From assembly GCF_000429325.1 (NCBI RefSeq), contig NZ_AUBQ01000015.1:124001-188000 (forward strand): DNA of 64,000 bases, written 5' to 3'. The notes below the pieces were generated by a model. That model was given only the letters and a program-made list of their open reading frames with translations, made no database searches and was not told the DNA's origin. Positions within the stretch are counted from its first letter, which is position 1, and each line of letters begins with the position of its first letter. The DNA comes from Fundidesulfovibrio putealis DSM 16056. GTDB lineage: Bacteria; Desulfobacterota; Desulfovibrionia; Desulfovibrionales; Desulfovibrionaceae. Below are positions 17,971-25,819 of the stretch, piece after piece. A program made the position numbers and the translations under genes.

Positions 17971-18023
17971 TCGTGATTTGTTGTGAATAAACAGTGGGTA
18001 AGCGTAGGGATTGTCTGTGGGCC

Positions 18024-18041
18024 TGTGCAATCATCTGCACA
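18024..18041. promoter_or_regulatory. Enhancer-like palindrome TGTGCA-N6-TGCACA
   Basis: Perfect six-base arms around ATCATC, centred about 89 bases upstream of the start predicted from the promoter at 17955-17970. It has the same core and spacing as the palindrome at 8322-8347. The remainder of the gap 17903-18246 shows nothing else I can name. Confidence 0.65.
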
Positions 18042-18246
18042 TTCTGGGCAGTGGGCTGGTTCTTTTTGATGCAGGCCGGGAAGGTATTAGTTGGTCAGCG
18101 ACGGCGCTTGACCGCGTTGACCACCTCGACCGTGGCAAATCCGTTAACACTATGTCTGGACCTGTCTCTAGCACTGCCTCCTCGGTTGGCTGGGGTGTCT
18201 GGTCTAAACGGGGGCTACTCCATTAATGTTGAAGTCGACCTATGCA

Positions 18247-18639
18247 TTAGCGAGATAATCTCGTAGCATTGTCATACCCAGTTTGAATTTTTTCCATTCC
18301 CTCTTCCATCATCTTTCTTGCTCTAGTCATCAATAGTTTTCCCTCGCTCATCATTTTCTTGGATTCTTCTATCTTTCTCCTTTTTTCATCGAAGGTACTC
18401 CTTGTTGTCATCATCTCGCCTTGGCTTTTCATCATTATTTCCCCATCGCTCAGCATCTGCTCTCCTGTCAAGGCGTTAGCACTCATCATCATTTTCGCTC
18501 CATCGAGCATTTTCTCCATTCCACTTCGAACAAATGCATTGTCTTGCACGGGGTCTACAGCCAGGACGAAGCCAACTGTCACCAGGAGTAGGACTACCAA
18601 CAGAGCTGTAACAAATTGAAGTTTGGAGAGTCGCATCAT
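18247..18639 (-). CDS. Membrane-anchored Met-rich helical protein
   Basis: A 130-residue protein with an N-terminal hydrophobic segment (FVTALLVVLLLVTVGFVLAV) and a charged, methionine-rich helical remainder with recurring units such as GAKMMMSAN, GEIMMKSQGEMM and KKMMSEGKLL. It resembles the plus-strand Met-rich protein at 15257 in style (GxxMMxxG spacing) but not closely in sequence. It is the last gene after the histidine kinase/regulator pair and the membrane protein at 18670, with a 30-base gap, so it is probably in that operon. A metal-buffering role is inferred. Confidence 0.72.
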   Translation of the reverse strand: MMRLSKLQFVTALLVVLLLVTVGFVLAVDPVQDNAFVRSGMEKMLDGAKMMMSANALTGEQMLSDGEIMMKSQGEMMTTRSTFDEKRRKIEESKKMMSEGKLLMTRARKMMEEGMEKIQTGYDNATRLSR

Positions 18640-18669
18640 GTTCTCTCTTGTTAAGATTGTTGCGGAAAA

Positions 18670-19317
18670 TCATACGTTCTTTGTCGATTCATTGGAGAGC
18701 TCTCCGCCAATCTGGCGTAAACGGTTTTCAAGTTCACGGGCAAGGTCAATCATTGGCACTTGTCCTGAGGATTCATGCGAGACAACGATCCTTGCCAGCT
18801 CCCTTAGCGCTCCCACGGCTGCGTCTATGATCAGTCCCTGCTCTTCAATGATTCGCAGAGACTCCATAATCTCAGAGGGGGGAGTATAACGCCTGCAATG
18901 CCGAACCTGTCCGCCTATGATCATATTCGCATTGAGCAGGTAGTGGGATAGGGTGGCGGTAAGAACCTTGACAGTATCAAGAGCGGCAGAATCCTTCTCC
19001 TGTGTGAGGAGTAATTGTTGAATCCTGTTGGCGCGATTGAGGTATGAACCGGCCAAGAACCCGAATGCTGCTCCGAAAAGTGCCAGTGGGGCCGCCATAG
19101 GGATCATAGCGTATTCCAGGGCCAGAATGGCTTGTAGGCTCCAATTGCCTGGGGCAAGTGGGGATAAGTGTCCGGGAATGGCCCCCAGGGATAATAAGAA
19201 CATCACGTAGGGATGTAGCAAGGCATACCCGGTTAGGCTCCCCGCAAGTGCTCCCAAGAGAGGACGAAGCCATGCATTACGCTGCTTTATGGTACCATCG
19301 CTGCCCTGTTGTTTCAT
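18670..19317 (-). CDS. Membrane protein with histidine-kinase-like dimerisation helix, no ATPase domain
   Basis: Two hydrophobic regions (about residues 18-45 and 62-92) precede a helical region containing TATLSHYLLNANMIIGGQV. That region lines up with the H-box of histidine kinases (typically LSHEINNPL-MIIGG), and a paired helix with RIIEEQGLIIDAAV follows. The protein stops at 215 residues, before any ATP-binding domain. It overlaps the end of the regulator gene by four bases. It may act as a phosphotransfer or dimerisation partner, or as a negative modulator, of the adjacent kinase/regulator pair; this is inference. Confidence 0.65.
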   Translation of the reverse strand: MKQQGSDGTIKQRNAWLRPLLGALAGSLTGYALLHPYVMFLLSLGAIPGHLSPLAPGNWSLQAILALEYAMIPMAAPLALFGAAFGFLAGSYLNRANRIQQLLLTQEKDSAALDTVKVLTATLSHYLLNANMIIGGQVRHCRRYTPPSEIMESLRIIEEQGLIIDAAVGALRELARIVVSHESSGQVPMIDLARELENRLRQIGGELSNESTKNV

Positions 19318-20702
19318 CTCTTCTCTCCTTCCAAACCGTAGCGGTGCAATTTTGCGTGGAGTGTTTTCCGTGAAATGCCCAGTTGCCGGGCTGTCTCGCT
19401 TTTGTTGCCATCACAAGCCTGGAGCGTATCGGATATGGCCGTTTTTTCGACCTCCTCCAGGCTTATGCCAGCCAGGGATTGTGCTTGTTCTGAAGACGGC
19501 GAGACGGTCGGAGTATTGCACGCAAGGTGGGGAGGCAACTCCCGTTCGCAGACATAATCGCCGACCAGGAGCACCACGGCCCGTTCGATGGCGTTTTCCA
19601 GTTCCCGCACGTTGCCGGGCCAGGAGTACTTGCGCAAACAGTCCATGGCGGACGGCGTGAACCCCTTCACCGTCTTGCGGTTTTTATGGGCCATGCGTTC
19701 AAGGAAGTGTCCGGCCAGCAGGGGGATGTCCTCCACTCGTTCCCGCAGAGCTGGCAAACGGAGAGTAACCACGTTGAGCCGGTAATAGAGGTCGGCCCGG
19801 AACCGACCGGTTTCCACTTCGGCCTGGAGGTCGCGGTTGGTCGCGGCCAGGACGCGTACGTCCACATGCAGGGTGGACACTCCCCCCACGCGCTCAAAGG
19901 TCCGTTCCTGGACGACGCGCAGGAGCTTGGACTGCATGGCCGCCGAGGTTTCGCCGATCTCATCGAGAAAGATGGTACCCTTGTCTGCGAGAAGAAAGCG
20001 ACCTTCCCGACGCTTGTCGGCTCCGGTGAAAGCGCCGCGTTCATGCCCGAAAAGTTCTGATTCCAGGAGGGACTCGGTCAAAGCCGCGCAGTTTACGGCA
20101 ATAAAAGGGCCGTTACGGCGTGGGCTATTTGCGTGGATGGCCTTGGCTACAAGCTCTTTCCCTGTGCCAGATTCCCCGGTGATAAGCACCGTCGCTTCAG
20201 AGGGTGCGATCATGGCCACTGTCTCCATGACTTGAAAAATGGCCTGACTGTTGCCGATCATGCCCTGCGTGTCGATGGAACTTCCCAACCGTTCACGCAG
20301 GAAGATATTTTCTGATTTGAGCAATGAATGCTCAAGGGCGCGTTCGGACGCGAGGCGTAGCACATCCAGGTCCAGGGGTTTGATGAGGTAGTCGTAAGCT
20401 CCGGATTTGAGAGCCTCGATGGCGGTTTCCACATTCGAATACGCTGTCATGATCAGAACCGGAATAGCCGGGTTGTAGACTTTTATCTCCTTGAGAGCAT
20501 CTATCCCGCTCATCCCGGCCATGCGCACGTCCATAAGAATCAAGTCGAAAGGAGTGCCCCGCACCAGTTCCACCGCCTTCTCTCCATTCTCTGCTTCCTC
20601 AACGCCGTAGCCCCAATCCTTAAGCACGGTTCGCAGCATCGTCCGATGTCCGGGGTCGTCATCAACCACGAGCAGAATAGGCTTGGTGAGGTGCGCCATC
20701 AT
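19314..20702 (-). CDS. NtrC-family sigma-54 response regulator (ZraR/AtoC type)
   Basis: A 462-residue activator with three domains. The receiver has its phosphoacceptor Asp in LILMDVRMAG. The AAA+ domain has a Walker A GESGTGKE and the sigma-54 contact loop GAFTGADKRREG. A Fis-type helix-turn-helix lies at the C-terminus (SETARQLGISRKTLHAKLHRYG). The intact GAFTGA loop means it should open sigma-54 promoters. Candidates are seen at 8217, 17955 and 22623, each with TGTGCA-type sites upstream. The gene overlaps its kinase gene (20699) and the downstream membrane protein gene (19317), so all are one operon. Confidence 0.95.
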   Translation of the reverse strand: MMAHLTKPILLVVDDDPGHRTMLRTVLKDWGYGVEEAENGEKAVELVRGTPFDLILMDVRMAGMSGIDALKEIKVYNPAIPVLIMTAYSNVETAIEALKSGAYDYLIKPLDLDVLRLASERALEHSLLKSENIFLRERLGSSIDTQGMIGNSQAIFQVMETVAMIAPSEATVLITGESGTGKELVAKAIHANSPRRNGPFIAVNCAALTESLLESELFGHERGAFTGADKRREGRFLLADKGTIFLDEIGETSAAMQSKLLRVVQERTFERVGGVSTLHVDVRVLAATNRDLQAEVETGRFRADLYYRLNVVTLRLPALRERVEDIPLLAGHFLERMAHKNRKTVKGFTPSAMDCLRKYSWPGNVRELENAIERAVVLLVGDYVCERELPPHLACNTPTVSPSSEQAQSLAGISLEEVEKTAISDTLQACDGNKSETARQLGISRKTLHAKLHRYGLEGEKR

Positions 20703-22480
20703 TTCCCTCCTAAATCCGAGTGCTTCATAGACGGGAGAAACACGGTGAATGTAGTATATGAATTCGATTGGCTGTCCACTGATATCGCGCCATGATGATT
20801 CTCAACGATGCGGTGAGCTATGGCCAAGCCAAGCCCTGTGCCGGACGGTTTGGTCGTAAAGTAGGGATTGAAGATGTTGGCCATCACCTCGCTGGACATG
20901 CCGTGCCCAGTATCTGTGATCGCAATGGCTACTCCTGTCTCCGCCGGTTTCGCTTCAATGGTCAAGACACCTCCGTCATCCATGGCCTGAATGGCATTGA
21001 GAATCAGATTCAAAAATGCTTGCGTCATCCTTTCTGGGTCCAGACGGATACGTGGCAGCGTCTTGTCTGGAGCGAATAATATCCGGATGCCTTTGGATAG
21101 GGCATCGGAGGCCCCAAGGCGTAGGGCATGGCTCATTACGGCGTTCAGGTCGCTTTCAACCAGCTTCACTTCGCCTGGCCGAGCGAATTCCAACAGTTCC
21201 GATACGACGCGGTTCAAACGATCCACCTCTTGGACCATTACCCTGGCGGCCTCCTGATCGGGGCCATCGTGCAGTTTCCCTGCTAAGTATGAGGCGAATC
21301 CGCGTATCGAACTCAGAGGGTTCCTGATTTCATGGGCCACGCCTGCCGCCAGATTACCCAAGGCTGAAAGACGTTCGCTCCGTCTGAGGCGTTCCTGAAG
21401 GTCGCGCACCTCACCCAGGCTTCTGAAGATGAACAGGTTTCCGAGAAAGCTGCCTTCGTCATTGACGATCCGGGAGGCGCTCACGTTGACCGGCTGCCTC
21501 TTGCCCCCAGGGAGGGGAAGACTCACTTCTTGTTCAAGAACCACCATCCCGTCCGCCATGTCCCGTAGGATCCCTTTCCAGGCAGGGTCGTCCGCATGGC
21601 CAAGAAGGCTGCCCGCAAGCTGATCTTGTTCTTTCCCGAGGATGTTGGCAGCCGCCGCGTTAACCAAGCTCACTCTTCCCTGCTGATCGGTGGTCAAAAG
21701 TCCCACTGGGAGACAGGTGACTACTTCGGTCGCGAAAGTTTGGGAATCTTGGAGCAGGCGGCGCGAAAGGCGGGAGTGTTGCAACCAGAAAATTGAAACC
21801 GCTCCTCCGAGGACCACGAGCCCCAGAAGCAAGGCCATCATCACGGAATGTCGCAAATCCTGCTCCATGGCATCCTCATACGGTCGGACATCCAGGTCCA
21901 CGGCTATGATCGGCCATTCTTCCTGAGGACTATCCGCAAGGCCGTTACTCGTAGGCTGTCCGGGGGGGGGCATGCCGGGCATGCGCATCATGTGACGGTG
22001 CGTGCTGGTCAGCGGGCTGAAACATTTGTAGACTTCAAACACTGACTCCCCTCCGGCAACAGTCCTGATTCTCCAACGAGGCTCGTCGCCAGGTTTCAAA
22101 CCCTCGATCCCTTCCGGGGTTTGAAACGGCTGACCTATCAATTCATGGTTGTTGTGTGCCCTTATTCGCCCCTGTCCATCGGTCACGGCCATGGAGACGA
22201 TTCCGGGCTGCTTGGCTGTTTCCTCGACGAGCGCCTGGAGGTATGGCTCCCCCATGTGCAATCCCATGCCTGCCCGGGCTCCGGCTTCGACTGCCAGGAT
22301 GAGCGCCTGTGCGCGTTCCATGAGGTTGCGGGTCATGATGTTCCGTTCCCGTTGAGCATTCCTTAGCGCGGAGACGGCGACAACAGCTCCAAGGAGCAGG
22401 GCCAAGCCCACAATGATCCATGGCGAAATGTGCAGGGCGAGGCCTCGTTTTGGCGACTTCAAATTCCACTTGATATCCAT
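20699..22480 (-). CDS. Sensor histidine kinase, ZraS-like, partner of the NtrC-type regulator
   Basis: A 593-residue membrane kinase. It has an N-terminal membrane segment, a periplasmic sensor of about 180 residues with a short His/Met/Pro-rich patch (HRHMMRMPGMPPPG), and a second membrane segment. A PAS domain follows (LLTTDQQGRVSLVNAAAANILG), then the H-box AHEIRNPLSSIRG and an ATPase domain with LNLILNAIQAM, DTGHGM and GTGLGLAIAHRIV. The metal-binding-looking periplasmic patch and the divergent ZraP-like gene fit an envelope metal-stress sensor like E. coli ZraS. It overlaps the regulator gene by four bases. The upstream gap carries a sigma-54 element that is nearly symmetrical, so autoregulation is possible. 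Confidence 0.93.
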   Translation of the reverse strand: MDIKWNLKSPKRGLALHISPWIIVGLALLLGAVVAVSALRNAQRERNIMTRNLMERAQALILAVEAGARAGMGLHMGEPYLQALVEETAKQPGIVSMAVTDGQGRIRAHNNHELIGQPFQTPEGIEGLKPGDEPRWRIRTVAGGESVFEVYKCFSPLTSTHRHMMRMPGMPPPGQPTSNGLADSPQEEWPIIAVDLDVRPYEDAMEQDLRHSVMMALLLGLVVLGGAVSIFWLQHSRLSRRLLQDSQTFATEVVTCLPVGLLTTDQQGRVSLVNAAAANILGKEQDQLAGSLLGHADDPAWKGILRDMADGMVVLEQEVSLPLPGGKRQPVNVSASRIVNDEGSFLGNLFIFRSLGEVRDLQERLRRSERLSALGNLAAGVAHEIRNPLSSIRGFASYLAGKLHDGPDQEAARVMVQEVDRLNRVVSELLEFARPGEVKLVESDLNAVMSHALRLGASDALSKGIRILFAPDKTLPRIRLDPERMTQAFLNLILNAIQAMDDGGVLTIEAKPAETGVAIAITDTGHGMSSEVMANIFNPYFTTKPSGTGLGLAIAHRIVENHHGAISVDSQSNSYTTFTVFLPSMKHSDLGGK

Positions 22481-22534
22481 AGAAGGGCTCCCTTCAGCCT
22501 ACGGTGTGCCGAACCTGTATCCAATTTACTCACG

Positions 22535-22611
22535 TTGCACAAAACACATTGGATCCAAACAGCTGCCTTTGCACAGCCGAAAATAGTCTTCTATCCTATT
22601 ATGTTGTGCAA
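22535..22611. promoter_or_regulatory. Cluster of TGCACA half-sites upstream of the sigma-54 promoter
   Basis: TTGCACAA (22535-22542), TTGCACA (22569-22575) and the inverted TTGTGCAA (22604-22611) are spaced about 35 bases apart in the divergent gap. They share the TGCACA half-site of the palindromes at 8322 and 18024. I read them as enhancer sites for the neighbouring NtrC-type regulator. Confidence 0.5.
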
Positions 22612-22622
22612 TTGGGCGGCCA

Positions 22623-22638
22623 TGGCACATGTCGTGCC
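22623..22638 (+). promoter_or_regulatory. Candidate sigma-54 promoter, readable on both strands
   Basis: TGGCAC-N5-GTGCC has ten bases between GG and GC on the plus strand and points to the lipoprotein gene at 22691 (start near 22649). Because the site is almost self-complementary, the minus strand also gives AGGCAC-N5-GTGCC toward the histidine kinase gene. Confidence 0.65.
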
Positions 22639-22690
22639 TAAAGCATGCCAGGCGATTTCCGGCAAGGAAAAACACCCCTGGGAGGCAAAA

Positions 22691-22813
22691 GTGAAAAGAG
22701 TATGTCTGGTCTTGATCGTAGCGCTGCTGCTTGCTTCCTGCGACCTCGGTACTCTCCTTGGGGCAGTGAAGCAGGGGGCGCAGGAATGGCGACGGATTCG
22801 GCCGTTCTGGTGA
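22691..22813 (+). CDS. Tiny lipoprotein
   Basis: A 40-codon gene beginning with GTG, preceded by GGGAGG at 5 bases. The product has a lipoprotein signal (VCLVLIVALLLASC, lipobox LASC), leaving only about 25 mature residues (CDLGTLLGAVKQ... ending RRIRPFW). It follows a sigma-54-type promoter by 53 bases and precedes the ZraP-like gene by 117 bases. Its small size and position suggest a membrane-tethered stress peptide; no family is recognised. Confidence 0.6.
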   Translation: MKRVCLVLIVALLLASCDLGTLLGAVKQGAQEWRRIRPFW

Positions 22814-22930
22814 ATATCCACGAGGGCTCAAATCTGTTGTCCGAAACCAACGCGTAGCCACCACGGCGAGAATCATCGTTCAACACCCGTTTGGCCAGTA
22901 ATTGCCAACACGATGTAAAAGGAGAAGACA

Positions 22931-23382
22931 ATGAAGACCCAATCGATGCGAATTCTGACCATGTCCCTGGCCCTGGCCGCTCTGTTCAGTTTGAACAGTC
23001 TCGCCTTTGCCCAGGGAGGGATGATGGGCAATGCCGCCATGATGGGTGGAAACTCCGGCTCCATGATGGGCCTGACTCCCGAAAAGCAGGCCGCCGCTCA
23101 AAAATGGATGCGGAGTTCTACGCCTCCACCTCTTCGGAGCGTCAGCAGCTCACGTCCAAGCAGTATGAGCTGAACGCGATTATCTACAGCTCAAACCCTG
23201 ATGACAAGAAGGTCCAGGCCCTTACTAAGGACGTCTCCGACCTGCGCGTCAAGCTCTATGAAGCTTGGGTGGGCTTCCAGAAGCAGATGGTGAAGGAAGG
23301 GCTCCCGGTCATGGGCGATATGGGCATGATGGGCGGCATGGGAAACAAGAACTGTATGATGGCGGGGGGGATGGGGTTCTAG
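22931..23382 (+). pseudogene. ZraP/Spy-like periplasmic metal-stress protein, frameshifted
   Basis: Frame one gives a signal peptide, an MMGGN-type Met/Gly patch and LTPEKQAAAQ (57 codons, to 23101). The rest of the family pattern continues in another frame from 23101: KMDAEFYASTSSERQQLTSK, a helical body, and a Met/Gly-rich end (MGMMGGMGNK). The break falls in a run of five A (23100-23104). One extra A, or a -1 slip there, restores a 150-residue protein of normal family size. It could be a sequencing error, a recent mutation, or slippage used on purpose. AAGGAG precedes the ATG. Its position, divergent from a ZraSR-like pair, matches zraP in E. coli. Confidence 0.75.
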
Positions 23383-23413
23383 TAGAATTCTCTTGTTAGA
23401 CTCTGCAAAATCG

Positions 23414-23442
23414 AGCCCCTCTTTCGCCGGGAGGGGCTATTT
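23414..23442 (+). terminator. Terminator-like hairpin after the ZraP-like gene
   Basis: AGCCCCTC and GAGGGGCT pair around a nine-base loop, followed by ATTTC, 31 bases after the stop. Confidence 0.65.
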
Positions 23443-23592
23443 CGCATTGTCTCGCCTCGAACGCCGATAGCAGTGTATCAATCAACCCGTTGCTACCTCT
23501 CCGTGTGATCCTCATGAAGTCCCAGTGTGCAGGGTTTTATGGTCATCATTTCTCCGGGAGACCACGAATGCAACGTTGTAATCATGCGCAAG

Positions 23593-23628
23593 AGCTGGAC
23601 TAGGGTGGGCAACAAACCCGGTCCAGCT
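23593..23628. terminator. Long hairpin downstream of the orphan kinase gene
   Basis: AGCTGGAC/GTCCAGCT outer arms and GGGT/ACCC inner arms form an extended stem. It lies about 70 bases past the minus-strand gene ending at 23695 and has no T tract, so its role in termination is uncertain. Nothing else is evident in 23443-23694. Confidence 0.35.
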
Positions 23629-23694
23629 GGCAAATTCTGGTTCGTATTGTCATGTGAGCAGAATCCTGCCTGGCCGTTGTCCGAATGGTGATGT

Positions 23695-24720
23695 TCAGCC
23701 ATCCTGATTCGATTTAACCCCATAGAGGGGATCGTCGCCTACCCGCTCACGAGGAATGTGCATATGGAAGGCTGCGCCTTTCCCCTGTTCGCTCTCCACG
23801 GTCATGTCTCCGCCGATATCCGAGAGGAACTTCTTAGTCGAGGCCAGGGTCAAGCCCTGACCGCCCGGCTTGGTGCTGAAAAAGGGTTTGAAAATCATGT
23901 CTCTGTGTTCCGGCGCGATGCCCGGCCCGTTGTCACGTACTGTGATCTGGCAAACTGCCCCTTGCAGCCTGGTGGCGAGGGTCACTACCTCACCGGGTGG
24001 CGAGACTTCTATGGCGTTTTTCAAAAGCGCGTCGATGATGCCGCCGAAGTCCTCCGAGACGGCCCGGGTGCGGCAGCCCGCCGGATCGACATCCAACTGG
24101 ATCGCAACCCCGGCCTTAAATCCCATGTCTTTGAGACGGTTCGCGCTGGCTGCAACAATGTCGTTGACGTTGAGGGAGGTGGAGGGGACATGTCGCGCGG
24201 GTATAAAGCGAACTAGGGCAGCCAAGAGGCGGTCCAACCGGTCGATCTCGCCTAGAACATCTTGCTTCAACTTGGAATTGTGGAATTCGTTCTCTTCACT
24301 GACCAAACGGCGAAGGGCGACTGCAACGTCCTTTACCTCCAGGCCGATAGCCGCAGCGGCTCGTCCAAGAACGGCTAGCCTCTCAGCTCCGAGCACTCGC
24401 TCTTGTTCTTTGGCCCGGCGATCCTCCAGCATCCCAATAAGTAAGGCCACGACATTGAACATCACAAGTTGGGCTATCACCGTGAATGGCGTGTCGTGGA
24501 TCATTTTCCCGGCCAACATCGGAGGAAGATACAACACGGTGATGGCAAGGGAAGTGATAAGGGAGATTTTTAGCCCGAACCAGAATCCAGCCAGCAATAT
24601 GGGAATGAAATAGAGTTCTCTGTGCAGCAGGTGGAAGGCGGAGTGATCACTGACGCTGCCGTAGTGTAGTGCCGTTACTGCGAGGATAAGGCCAGCAACG
24701 GCAAATGCCTTAATGTTCAT
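23695..24720 (-). CDS. Membrane kinase-like protein lacking the phosphoacceptor histidine
   Basis: Three or four membrane segments fill the first 100 residues (IPILLAGFWFGLKISLITSLAI and similar), resembling small integral-membrane sensor kinases. A coil and an ATP-binding domain follow, with DALLKNAIEVS, DNGPGIAPEHRDMIF and PFFSTKPGGQGLTLA. At the H-box position the sequence reads AAAIGLEVKDVAVAL, with Leu where His should be; I checked the codons. It therefore cannot autophosphorylate in the usual way, though it may bind ATP and pair with another kinase. No regulator gene is adjacent. Confidence 0.8.
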   Translation of the reverse strand: MNIKAFAVAGLILAVTALHYGSVSDHSAFHLLHRELYFIPILLAGFWFGLKISLITSLAITVLYLPPMLAGKMIHDTPFTVIAQLVMFNVVALLIGMLEDRRAKEQERVLGAERLAVLGRAAAAIGLEVKDVAVALRRLVSEENEFHNSKLKQDVLGEIDRLDRLLAALVRFIPARHVPSTSLNVNDIVAASANRLKDMGFKAGVAIQLDVDPAGCRTRAVSEDFGGIIDALLKNAIEVSPPGEVVTLATRLQGAVCQITVRDNGPGIAPEHRDMIFKPFFSTKPGGQGLTLASTKKFLSDIGGDMTVESEQGKGAAFHMHIPRERVGDDPLYGVKSNQDG

Positions 24721-25138
24721 GACACCTCCTCGCGGTTTTTGATTTCAAACATTATCCTGGTGGCGGCGAGTCAATATTTTATCTCACATTGTATCCTGTG
24801 CTCGTCCAATCAATTGACTAATCCACGGAGTCTGCTCCTTCAAATTTCTAAAATAGTTAGAACAAGTAAACTGTTAGGGCAAGGAAAAACAAGCTGGGTG
24901 TGGGTAGTTGTTGTGTCCCGCCGGGTGGGAAGGTGTCCCTGGTAAAAGCGGTCAAGGCGGAGATGACTTGCTCTTGTCACGCATTTTTCTAATCCTAACT
25001 GCGCCCAAAAGGTGTTGACCTGTTTTGAGACATGAGTATGTTTTGAACATGTTTTTGACGCGTCTTTGCTCGCTCTGTGCCGTTGGCCGGAGAGTGTGTC
25101 AAAAACGACCGTTTTTAAAACACCTGGAGTCCTTTGAC
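24721..25138. other. Intergenic boundary between signalling block and accessory region
   Basis: No gene is supported here. The stretch is AT-rich near 24750-24880. Its right part has several GTTTTGA copies, and an inverted repeat GTTTTTGAC (25051-25059) / GTCAAAAAC (25098-25106) upstream of the Fic gene, a possible operator. I find no tRNA or obvious attachment site, so the exact edge of the element cannot be placed. Confidence 0.45.
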
Positions 25139-25819
25139 ATGAACCGGAGCAAGGAAAAGGCGCTGTTCATAGCTAAGAAGAATATTGCAGGCTTGGTCTA
25201 CAGCTTCCAAGCTCTCGAAGGGATGCCTTTCACGCTGCCTGAAGTTCAGACGTACCTTCAAGGCATTACCGTGGGTGGCCACAAGGTGTCCGATCAAGAC
25301 AAGCTGAAACAACAATCCCTTGCCTGGCAGCACCTGATTCAGCTTGTGGAGAATAATGAATTCCGGCTCACAAAGAGCATTGCCTGTGAACTCAATGGGA
25401 TCGTCGCCAAAGAAGATTCCGCCGATCCTGGCCGTTTCCGGCATGGGATGGTCTGGATCACTGGGACAGACTACTCACCGCCCGACCATGACACCCTTGA
25501 CGCTAGGTTCGATCACTTGCTCACAAGAGTGCAGGGTCTGAAGAAGCCGTTCTCCATTGGCGTTTCAGTGGCTCTCGACATGGCCCACAACCAATACTTT
25601 TTCGATGGCAACAAAAGGACAGGGCTGCTGATGTTGAATGGAATTTTCATGTCTGAAGGCATCCTCCCATTCAGCATACCCGCCAAAAGCGTTCTGGAAT
25701 ACAACGAAAAAGTGTTGCGATATTACGAGACAGGTGACGAAAGAGAGATGTCTCGCTTTTTTGACGTCCAATTTGCGAAAGAATATCCAGGATTTCAAAT
25801 TGAAGGGATGGAACTGTGA
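25139..25819 (+). CDS. Fic-family protein with substituted catalytic histidine
   Basis: A 226-residue Fic-domain protein (family: AMP or similar transfer to target side chains). The signature reads HNQYFFDGNKRTGLLMLNG. Aligned on DGNKRT, the usual catalytic His of HPFxDGN is replaced by Gln, with a His two residues earlier. The anion-binding GNKR part is intact. The ATG at 25139 has GGAG nine bases upstream; longer readings start in the regulatory repeats. Its stop overlaps the recombinase start, so the two are co-translated. It may be inactive as an AMPylase, or use a different mechanism. Confidence 0.8.
   Translation: MNRSKEKALFIAKKNIAGLVYSFQALEGMPFTLPEVQTYLQGITVGGHKVSDQDKLKQQSLAWQHLIQLVENNEFRLTKSIACELNGIVAKEDSADPGRFRHGMVWITGTDYSPPDHDTLDARFDHLLTRVQGLKKPFSIGVSVALDMAHNQYFFDGNKRTGLLMLNGIFMSEGILPFSIPAKSVLEYNEKVLRYYETGDEREMSRFFDVQFAKEYPGFQIEGMEL

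Noticed and set aside
25025-25138. Longer N-terminus for the Fic protein starting at 25025
   Set aside because: It would translate the GTTTTGA repeats and has no ribosome site; the ATG at 25139 does.
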